Virus record (IMG/VR): IMGVR_UViG_3300033141_001371 | Coordinates: 1-47,581 of that record | From: a virus | DNA: 47,581 nt | Reading direction: 5' to 3' (one strand) | Part shown: positions 43,395-47,581 of the stretch, piece after piece | How the letters are laid out: every line of letters starts with the position of its first letter | How positions within the stretch are numbered: the first letter of the stretch is position 1 | Position numbers and translations under genes: made by a program | Notes under the pieces: generated by a model | Database searches by the model: none | Seen by the model: the letters and a program-made list of their open reading frames with translations, nothing else | Told to the model about the DNA's origin: nothing

Positions 43395-43878
43395 CTTGAG
43401 TCTCCTCAACTTCTATCTCTTCGGCGTCCAATCTTCTGGCCGCCTCCTTGATTTCCTGCAGGGTTTCTCCAGTTACGTGAGCATGGAGATGTCGAGACTC
43501 CATCACATGCTTTTCACCGAAGCCAGCTCTCGCCAGCATAGACTCAGCCGTCTTCGCCCGCAGTGCCAACGAAGCTCCTTCGCCTTCGTTAACACCTTCT
43601 ATAATCTCTCCGAGCAACTTCAAACCTTTAGGCGCTATTTCTTGTATGTGGTTAGCTATGTCGATAGACTTGGCATCTCTAGCGGATTGCATAATGCGGA
43701 GTTGCCGTTTGGTAATTTCGCTGTTTGCTATATTACCTACTGTAGCTGTGGTAATTCCGAGGTCTCGGGCAATATCCACCTTCTTCCTTCCCAGGACTAA
43801 TTGCCGAAGTACCTCGTGGTGTTGCTCTTGTATTCTTTGCAGTTGATATTGCCGTGCTACTCTAGGAAATCGGCCCAT
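43384..43878 (-). CDS. Terminase small subunit-like DNA-binding protein
   Basis: A 164-residue protein. Residues 33-55 form a helix-turn-helix (KKVDIARDLGITTATVGNIANS), followed by long helices and an acidic C-terminus with a Leu/Ala zipper-like part. That fold pattern and its place as the first gene of the packaging and structural unit suit the terminase small subunit, which recognises phage DNA for packaging. A transcriptional regulator role is the alternative. The ATG has GGAGGTTTG upstream. Confidence 0.65.
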   Translation of the reverse strand: MGRFPRVARQYQLQRIQEQHHEVLRQLVLGRKKVDIARDLGITTATVGNIANSEITKRQLRIMQSARDAKSIDIANHIQEIAPKGLKLLGEIIEGVNEGEGASLALRAKTAESMLARAGFGEKHVMESRHLHAHVTGETLQEIKEAARRLDAEEIEVEETQDAE

Positions 43879-43903
43879 AGTACAAACCTCCTTTTACGCC
43901 TGC

Positions 43904-43932
43904 AATATACAGAACAAATCGCAGAATGTCAA
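43904..43932 (-). promoter_or_regulatory. Leftward sigma70-type promoter for the late unit
   Basis: On the minus strand TTGACA (43932-43927), an exact 17-bp spacer and TATATT (43909-43904), 25 bases before the start at 43878 with GGAGG between. The -10 and following TGCA match the promoter at 80-108. It would drive the 30-kb leftward unit of packaging, lysis and virion genes. Confidence 0.8.
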
Positions 43933-44092
43933 GGCTTTGTTAGGCTTTTCTACGTATCTCGTATGTAGTCAGCCATTTGGCTTGTTGTGGAATTGCGGCC
44001 AGAATTTGGATCGGTCAGAACACTACAATTCAATACTTATCTCCCCCTTGGGCGTCAATTTCTATGAAACATCAGCCAAAACATTTTTTTGT

Positions 44093-44121
44093 TTGCATTT
44101 GTGTATTTTATTCTGTACATT
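44093..44121 (+). promoter_or_regulatory. Predicted rightward promoter
   Basis: TTGCAT (44093-44098), 17-bp spacer, TACATT (44116-44121) in AT-rich sequence, 78 bases before the gene at 44199. The leftward promoter at 43904 faces away, so the two would be divergent. TTGACA at 44145-44150 was also considered but has no -10 at a proper distance. Confidence 0.5.
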
Positions 44122-44154
44122 ATATTACATTCAAATGCCGTTCTTTGACAATTG

Positions 44155-44174
44155 TTTCACACCGTGTCCGTTCC
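44155..44174 (+). repeat. Inverted repeat, left copy
   Basis: TTTCACACCGTGTCCGTTCC. Its complement recurs at 44653-44670 as GGAACGGACACGGTGAAA, identical except for a two-base AC gap. The pair encloses the gene at 44199-44627. No target-site duplication is evident outside the pair. Confidence 0.75.
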
Positions 44175-44198
44175 CCATAAAAGAAATGGAGGAACGTC

Positions 44199-44627
44199 AT
44201 GGAAACAAATGGATTTTTTACGTCGGATGAATTGTCATATACATTGACAACACGTCCAAAGAATGCGCCGGACGGTACGGCCGGAACCAAAACACGGGTA
44301 ACAATCACGGGGTTAATGTCGGCAACCGAGGATACAATAAGAGAATATATCGAGCGTGGTTCACGGGTGCCCGTACAATCCAGGATACGCCCCGAAAGTG
44401 TGGATGATACCCCAGCACCAGAAACGTACGAGGTTGACGTAAATACGTTGTTGGGTCGTGGTGCCGTACGGATTGAATATGTACCGTTGACACCCGAACA
44501 ACAGATAGCAGCCCAGAAGGTTGTTATCAAACGGCGAAATCCGAACATTTCCGAGGTCGAATGCCATAATCTGGCGATTAAAGAAATTACCGAGGCATTC
44601 ACAAAACGGAAAAAACAAGAGAAATGA
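44199..44627 (+). CDS. Unrecognised 142-residue protein in an inverted-repeat cassette
   Basis: A soluble protein with a beta-rich N-terminal half (RVTITG, VPVQSRIRPES) and a helical C-terminus with a basic end (TKRKKQEK). GGAGGAAC precedes the ATG. The codons (more GAA, CGG, ACG, GTA) differ from the GAG/AGA-rich neighbours, and inverted repeats bracket the gene (44155-44174 and 44653-44670). It is the first gene right of the divergent region, so it may be expressed early. I do not recognise the family. It may be a moron or mobile cargo gene. Confidence 0.7.
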   Translation: METNGFFTSDELSYTLTTRPKNAPDGTAGTKTRVTITGLMSATEDTIREYIERGSRVPVQSRIRPESVDDTPAPETYEVDVNTLLGRGAVRIEYVPLTPEQQIAAQKVVIKRRNPNISEVECHNLAIKEITEAFTKRKKQEK

Positions 44628-44652
44628 AACAAGAAATGGTAAACCCACACCC

Positions 44653-44670
44653 GGAACGGACACGGTGAAA
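44653..44670 (-). repeat. Inverted repeat, right copy
   Basis: GGAACGGACACGGTGAAA, the reverse complement of the left copy at 44155-44174 less two bases. It starts 26 bases after the stop of the enclosed gene. It could be a transposon-like end, a recombination site, or the two halves of a long-range RNA pairing. Confidence 0.75.
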
Positions 44671-44683
44671 TAACTAAAACAAC

Positions 44684-44716
44684 AATCCCTTGTTTCGATT
44701 GGTGAAACAAGGGATT
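44684..44716 (+). promoter_or_regulatory. Palindromic box 9, extended variant
   Basis: AATCCCTTGTTTC (44684-44696) and GAAACAAGGGATT (44704-44716) pair perfectly over 13 bp around the loop GATTGGT. The central half-site ATCGA is lost on the right while the outer arms are the longest of all. It ends 21 bases before the ATG at 44738 and precedes a GGAGGA. Confidence 0.78.
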
Positions 44717-44737
44717 ATATTTCGGAGGAATGACGTT

Positions 44738-44926
44738 ATGGCTAAGATATACGATACAATACAAGAGGACGTGGTGTCGGTGGACAGCCACGTTCCAGAG
44801 CATGAATGCTCCGAACACTTCCATGGTTGGGGAGCCGTTTTACACACTGAGAATGGTACTCGGAAAAAGATGGGTCATTGTGATATATGTGGAAGGAAGA
44901 TGACCAGGGTGTATCGGAAACATTAA
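44738..44926 (+). CDS. Small Cys/His protein, likely zinc-binding
   Basis: A 62-residue protein. A His/Cys cluster (HVPEHECSEHFH near 18-29) is followed by CDIC near 48-51 and a basic RKH end. The mix of His and Cys ligands suggests one zinc site. GGAGGA precedes the ATG, and box 9 lies before it. The frame can be opened further upstream only by reading through the box. Function unknown. Confidence 0.65.
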   Translation: MAKIYDTIQEDVVSVDSHVPEHECSEHFHGWGAVLHTENGTRKKMGHCDICGRKMTRVYRKH

Positions 44927-44937
44927 CGGGGGTAATT

Positions 44938-45174
44938 ATGGGTAATTGTCCGGAGAAAGGGTGCGACGGTACGATGAAAATGTTGTCGGTGTACTCGTCG
45001 CCGTCCTTATTCGTAGCTACATTTGCATGCGACAAGTGCGGACGTTCTGACGAAGCCCGTACGTGCACACCGATTATTACTCGGTATGTATGGAGAGGGA
45101 TAGAGGTAGCACTGGAGGCAGCAGATATCGATGATAAGAACATCGAGGACGATATAAAAGATATACTGAAGTAA
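44938..45174 (+). CDS. Zinc-ribbon-like small protein
   Basis: A 78-residue protein with Cys-x4-Cys (CPEKGC) near residue 4 and CDKC near 32 framing two strands, a zinc-ribbon pattern, and then an acidic helical C-terminus (ALEAADIDDKNIEDDIKDILK). The ATG has GGGGG nine to ten bases upstream; upstream in-frame ATGs lie inside the previous gene. It ends just before the AT-rich iteron region at 45189. It might bind that region, but this is only proximity. Confidence 0.6.
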   Translation: MGNCPEKGCDGTMKMLSVYSSPSLFVATFACDKCGRSDEARTCTPIITRYVWRGIEVALEAADIDDKNIEDDIKDILK

Positions 45175-45188
45175 TGTTTGCTTGTTAC

Positions 45189-45353
45189 GTTTACATAAAA
45201 TTGTAGGTTTTGTAGGTTTTGTAGGCTAGGTACATTATAAACACATATAATAATATTATTATATATATATATATATACAGGTTTACATAATATAAAAAAT
45301 ATATATTATATATATATGATGAGGGTAGCCTACAAAGCCTACAATGCCTACAA
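45189..45353 (+). other. Putative replication origin: inverted iterons around an AT-rich core
   Basis: Three TTGTAGG units (45201-45207, 45210-45216, 45219-45225) with a 9-bp period face three CCTACAA units (45329-45335, 45338-45344, 45347-45353) with the same period. The arms form a 28-bp inverted repeat (25 matches). Between them lie about 95 bases of nearly pure A/T with long TA runs. GTTTACATAA occurs at 45189-45198 and 45281-45290. The gap has no gene. This layout is typical of iteron origins with a DNA-unwinding element; an RNA or cruciform hairpin is the alternative. Confidence 0.6.
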
Positions 45354-45382
45354 ATTGACACAAATGAAACAAGGGAGGAACA

Positions 45383-45553
45383 ATGGACAAGGACGAGATG
45401 AGTATCGAAGAGTATCTCAACAGCTCGTGCGTGATAGAAATTATGTATCACGTATTGAGAAGAGAGAAGAAGCTATCACATAGGGAAGCAGTAAGGAGGC
45501 TCAAGGCTTGGGTGGATACTGTTACGGGGATAGCACTGTTGGACTACAAATAA
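45383..45553 (+). CDS. Small helical protein next to the iterons
   Basis: A 56-residue charged helical protein starting MDKDEMSIEEYL, with GGGAGGAAC before the ATG and a basic middle (RREKK, REAVRRLK). It begins 30 bases after the last iteron and may have a role in binding it, an inference from location. It is followed directly by the next gene's AAGGAGGAAC. Function unknown. Confidence 0.6.
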   Translation: MDKDEMSIEEYLNSSCVIEIMYHVLRREKKLSHREAVRRLKAWVDTVTGIALLDYK

Positions 45554-45562
45554 GGAGGAACG

Positions 45563-45769
45563 ATGGACAAGTTAGAGATTTATGACATCACCGTGCTTAA
45601 GACAGACGGTACGTATGTGAGACTTACCGGGACGTGGGAACTGTATATTAAGTTCATTAGTATACACGAGTACCACAAGGTGGACGATGAGTGGAAAAGC
45701 TCACAGACTTCCTACATGTTCAACTGGAATTTTATCGACGAGATACGCCGTCGTAGAATTTCGGGATAA
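45563..45769 (+). CDS. Hypothetical small protein
   Basis: A 68-residue protein with a short beta N-terminus (KLEIYDITVLKTDGTYVRL) and an aromatic, His-containing middle, ending in a basic RRRRISG. It shares AAGGAGGAACGATGGACAAG around its start with the previous gene (GGAGGAACAATGGACAAGG), suggesting copied leader sequences. Box 10 follows its stop by eight bases. Function unknown. Confidence 0.6.
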   Translation: MDKLEIYDITVLKTDGTYVRLTGTWELYIKFISIHEYHKVDDEWKSSQTSYMFNWNFIDEIRRRRISG

Positions 45770-45777
45770 CATCATTG

Positions 45778-45800
45778 CTTGTTTCGATTATCGAAGCAAG
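45778..45800 (+). promoter_or_regulatory. Palindromic box 10 (before the gene at 45822)
   Basis: CTTGTTTCGAT then ATCGAAGCAAG: one T facing G, otherwise the consensus, with a flanking GC pair on each side. It ends 21 bases before the ATG at 45822, eight bases after the previous stop. Confidence 0.78.
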
Positions 45801-45821
45801 CAAATTAAACAGGCGGGCACT

Positions 45822-45941
45822 ATGATAATATACTATCTAATCATGATTGTAGGCTCGACGCTGCTGGTTCTTGGAGCTGTGTGTTGGGTGGTTGAGATTG
45901 TGAAGTACATTGTCAGGTTCTGGAAGCGTCGTGATGTCTAG
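45822..45941 (+). CDS. 39-residue membrane peptide
   Basis: A short protein MIIYYLIMIVGS... with one long hydrophobic span (residues 2-30) and a basic end (RFWKRRDV) that would stay in the cytoplasm. The ribosome site is weak, but box 10 lies 21 bases upstream, as for other box-led genes. It overlaps the next gene by eight bases. Function unknown; superinfection or lysis control are guesses only. Confidence 0.5.
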   Translation: MIIYYLIMIVGSTLLVLGAVCWVVEIVKYIVRFWKRRDV

Positions 45942-46137
45942 AAAACACAAATTCGTCTGGGAAGACGACTATGTATTCCTGGAACGTAGGGAGTCCGACT
46001 ACGACAGGCAGCATATAGGGTTTACAGAAGTGTGGTATTGCCGTAGTATGGACTCTCTATGTTTTATCGAAGGTCTAAGAAAGAAAGGAGGTGAGATAGA
46101 TGGTGATAAAAGATGTAAAGGATGTTCGTACAGCTAG
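45934..46137 (+). CDS. Hypothetical small protein with C-terminal Cys pair
   Basis: A 67-residue charged protein, MSRKHKFVWEDDYVFLE..., with aromatic residues and a C-terminal CKGC pair. The start overlaps the preceding stop. The end of the gene contains AAAGGAGGTGAG, the ribosome site of the next gene, which encodes the KKGGE segment. Function unknown. Confidence 0.55.
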   Translation: MSRKHKFVWEDDYVFLERRESDYDRQHIGFTEVWYCRSMDSLCFIEGLRKKGGEIDGDKRCKGCSYS

Positions 46138-46492
46138 GGCGTACTTGGAGGAAAAACCTACCTACACCAGAGCGTGTGCGGTTACGAGACTCGAGAACTC
46201 CTCGAATGCATGGTTCCGCAGACTTCCCTGCGGTTTCTGTGCGCTGGCGTCGATAAAGCCTACCGACAGCCGTCGCCCTTGTTCTAAATGTCCAGCCCTA
46301 CACCCATGCAGTTTGCTCCGAGCAATAGCAATAGAGGTCGGACTGGACATGCGTCGGGATATAGTACTGTTCGGGCTGAGGAAGTTCAGAGCGAAGTTAT
46401 CGAAGGGAATACAGGTAACAGAAGCTGAATGTCGGGAGGCACTGAGGGAGTTCTTCTCAAAGAACAAAGGAGGACAGTATGGTAACATCTGA
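46100..46492 (+). CDS. Cys-rich small protein, possible zinc or Fe-S binding
   Basis: A 130-residue protein with six cysteines in the middle: CGFC (near 45), CSKC (near 62) and CSLL (near 70), between basic helices; the pattern would bind zinc or an iron-sulphur cluster. The C-terminal part is helical with a KFRAKLSKGIQVTEAECREAL stretch. AAAGGAGGTGAG is at a good distance from the ATG. It may be a transcription-type regulator because of the zinc pattern, but that is a guess. Confidence 0.65.
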   Translation: MVIKDVKDVRTARAYLEEKPTYTRACAVTRLENSSNAWFRRLPCGFCALASIKPTDSRRPCSKCPALHPCSLLRAIAIEVGLDMRRDIVLFGLRKFRAKLSKGIQVTEAECREALREFFSKNKGGQYGNI

Positions 46493-46673
46493 CGTACATC
46501 TGGAGATGCTGGAGCTCAGAGAAGAACGGGCTTTGAAGAAGTTAGCTCGTCTGGTTTCGGAGCTCAGTATGGGTTGGGACAATACTGTCAAGAAAACCAT
46601 GAAAGCCCTGGACCTGGCACTCGAGTACGCTAAGGCGTATCACGAAGTAGAAAAATATAAGGAGGGATTATGA
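46479..46673 (+). CDS. Hypothetical helical protein
   Basis: A 64-residue protein, nearly all helix (EMLELREERALKKLARLVSEL), with heptad-like Leu spacing. AAAGGAGGAC is before the ATG. It overlaps the previous gene and the next by a few bases. Function unknown. Confidence 0.65.
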   Translation: MVTSDVHLEMLELREERALKKLARLVSELSMGWDNTVKKTMKALDLALEYAKAYHEVEKYKEGL

Positions 46674-46852
46674 TTACCAAAGAGCATTTCCTGAAGCTCG
46701 AGAAGGAGCTGGAGCGTAAGCTGTACAATACCGAAACAGCTCACGAAAGTTCATCCGTACGTGCGATGGTTAATGCATTCTATAGTATGGAGACCATCGC
46801 GAAGACCTTAGTTGCGATAGGGCAAGTTCTTATCGAAATAAGCAAAGAGTAA
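46670..46852 (+). CDS. Hypothetical helical protein
   Basis: A 60-residue helical protein (HFLKLEKELERKLYN) similar in style to the previous one. AAGGAGGG precedes the ATG. Its last codons (LIEISKE) are spelled by a sequence that resembles a worn copy of the palindromic box (46829-46842). Function unknown. Confidence 0.6.
   Translation: MITKEHFLKLEKELERKLYNTETAHESSSVRAMVNAFYSMETIAKTLVAIGQVLIEISKE
46829..46842 (+). promoter_or_regulatory. Possible degenerate palindromic box
   Basis: CTTATCGAAATAAG followed by CAAA is the right half of the box with a reduced five-bp stem. It sits 21 bases before the ATG at 46864, the same spacing as intact copies. It is also coding sequence, so this could be chance. 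Confidence 0.3.
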
Positions 46853-46863
46853 GGAGGACAGCT

Positions 46864-47097
46864 ATGTCTAATCCATCTATTATCGACAGACTAGGCACCT
46901 GTATAGACCTCGGAGAAGGGATAGCCACGGTGTCGGGTCGTAATGTTGGCTGCGGCCAGCCAGACTGGGAATTGGTAGACGCCCAGATAGAGGGTCTGCT
47001 CATACAACTCGAAGAAGCTCGGGCAGGTCTCAAGGAGCACATAGAGAACCTAGTACGTTACTCGGAACTTCTAAGGAAAGGAGACCAGCAATGCTGA
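46864..47097 (+). CDS. Hypothetical protein
   Basis: A 77-residue protein with a Gly/Val-rich N-terminal part (VSGRNVGCGQ) and an acidic helical C-terminus. AAGGAGGACAG precedes the ATG. Its end overlaps the next start by seven bases. Function unknown. Confidence 0.6.
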   Translation: MSNPSIIDRLGTCIDLGEGIATVSGRNVGCGQPDWELVDAQIEGLLIQLEEARAGLKEHIENLVRYSELLRKGDQQC

Positions 47098-47258
47098 AGT
47101 TTACTGAAACACTAGCGTTTATGAAGCACTGTAAACACAGTGTACGTTATCAGAATGGTGATAACAAGTTCGTAACGAACATCTACATCAGAAACGAAGC
47201 CCTTAATACGATGGCTGTTCCGAACAAAATTAAGATAACTGTAGAGGAGGTAAAATGA
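47091..47258 (+). CDS. Small hypothetical protein
   Basis: A 55-residue protein starting MLKFTETLAFMKHC with two Cys/His clusters early (KHCKH) and a beta C-terminus. AAAGGAGACC is ten bases before the ATG. Its TGA overlaps the next ATG (ATGA). Function unknown. Confidence 0.55.
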   Translation: MLKFTETLAFMKHCKHSVRYQNGDNKFVTNIYIRNEALNTMAVPNKIKITVEEVK

Positions 47259-47515
47259 AAACGGTAATAGGTAGATACGTACCGATAACGGTGTATATCA
47301 AGGACTCTCGGGGCCGCACACGCCGTCGTAGGACGATATCTAGGAAACTAATGAACTACACTGTTCATGTGGAAGGTATGGGGTACAGCCGGCAGACTAG
47401 TATCCTTGTCGTACGGTACCTAAATGGTATATATCCTGTACTTGTTGAGAAAGCCGAACGGTCGGCTGGCTCCTGTCAGCTCTGTATCCATCTAGACAAC
47501 TGGTTGTTTCCTTAG
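47255..47515 (+). CDS. Basic small protein ending in the terminal repeat
   Basis: An 86-residue protein with an Arg-rich segment (RGRTRRRRTISRK, residues 19-31) and a beta-rich middle, ending in a SCQLC pair. The basic stretch suggests nucleic-acid binding. The last 15 codons lie within the terminal repeat and so are duplicated at 1-48. GAGGAGG lies before the ATG. It is the last rightward gene before the early promoter (47547-47575). Function unknown. Confidence 0.65.
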   Translation: MKTVIGRYVPITVYIKDSRGRTRRRRTISRKLMNYTVHVEGMGYSRQTSILVVRYLNGIYPVLVEKAERSAGSCQLCIHLDNWLFP

Positions 47516-47581
47516 TCCAGTGATGTACAATAAACCAAAATAAGCCTTGAATTTGTTGGTTTGGTTTTGTATATTGCATAC
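47468..47581. repeat. Right terminal direct repeat
   Basis: Copy of bases 1-114 (see that entry). It includes the end of the gene at 47255 and a second copy of the promoter-like TTGAAT-17-TATATT at 47547-47575. Removing one copy gives a circular map of 47,467 bases. Confidence 0.95.

Larger units (their letters stand above)
43933..44198. other. Divergent control region between the two transcription units
   Basis: Together with 43879-43932 this is the only gap over 300 bp. No convincing gene is present on either strand. It is AT-rich and holds a rightward promoter (44093-44121), the left copy of an inverted repeat (44155-44174), and the leader of the gene at 44199 with GGAGGAAC. A run of seven T at 44084-44090 lies just upstream of the promoter. 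Confidence 0.7.

Noticed and set aside
43940-43960. AGGCTTTGTTAGGCTTTTC as more iterons
   Set aside because: Only two loose matches to the TTGTAGG units, wrong spacing; treated as chance.
44145-44150. TTGACA as -35 for the gene at 44199
   Set aside because: The position 17 bases downstream holds CCGTTC, not a -10; the pair at 44093-44121 fits better.

Overview
The window is one contig of a tailed double-stranded DNA bacteriophage. Its first and last 114 bases are identical, so it is a complete genome of about 47,467 unique bases that either closes as a circle or carries short direct terminal repeats. The virion genes are of podovirus type: portal, scaffold, major capsid protein, short-tail adaptor and tube proteins and large internal (ejection) proteins, with no tape measure, sheath or major tail tube. 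I see no integrase, recognisable repressor, tRNA gene, CRISPR array or insertion sequence, so a virulent life style is the simplest reading. Shine-Dalgarno sites (AGGAGG type), TTGACA/TATATT-type promoters and Ala-X-Ala signal peptides point to a bacterial, probably Gram-negative, host that cannot be named from the sequence.

Layout. The genome is two long divergent transcription units that start in a 320-bp gap at 43,879-44,198 and converge head-on at 13,258/13,262. The rightward unit runs from 44,199 to the contig end and, across the junction, from 136 to 13,258. Its first part (44,199-47,515) is a run of small proteins of unknown function, several with CxxC zinc sites, around an AT-rich element with inverted 9-bp iterons at 45,189-45,353 that looks like a replication origin. 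A promoter sits inside the terminal repeat (80-108). The part from 136 to 13,258 is the DNA-metabolism region: ATP-dependent DNA ligase, Cas4-like PD-(D/E)XK nuclease, RecA-like (Sak4-type) ATPase, likely single-strand binding protein, ParB-methyltransferase fusion, uracil-DNA glycosylase/family A DNA polymerase fusion, and a primase-helicase-type ATPase, mixed with small unknown genes.

The leftward unit (43,878 down to 13,262, about 30.6 kb) starts at a good sigma70-type promoter (43,932-43,904). In order it encodes the terminase small subunit, two tiny basic proteins, an endolysin-like protein with several small membrane proteins (lysis cassette), a long tail fibre, terminase large subunit, two secreted-type fibre or adhesin proteins, portal, scaffold, major capsid protein, a third signal-peptide protein, tail adaptor and tube proteins, a GNAT-like small internal protein, two internal proteins and a 1,935-residue polyvalent protein with an embedded DNA methyltransferase.

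The most unusual feature is a 23-bp palindromic box, CTTGTTTCGAT/ATCGAAACAAG with a 1-bp centre, found ten times. Every copy lies in or at the edge of an intergenic gap and just upstream of the ribosome site of a gene, in both transcription units. It looks like a phage-wide control site. Other leads are three signal peptides on virion-cluster proteins, an 18-bp inverted repeat bracketing one compositionally odd gene, structured intergenic segments beside the box-led early genes, and a strong in-frame internal start within the gene at 751-1365.
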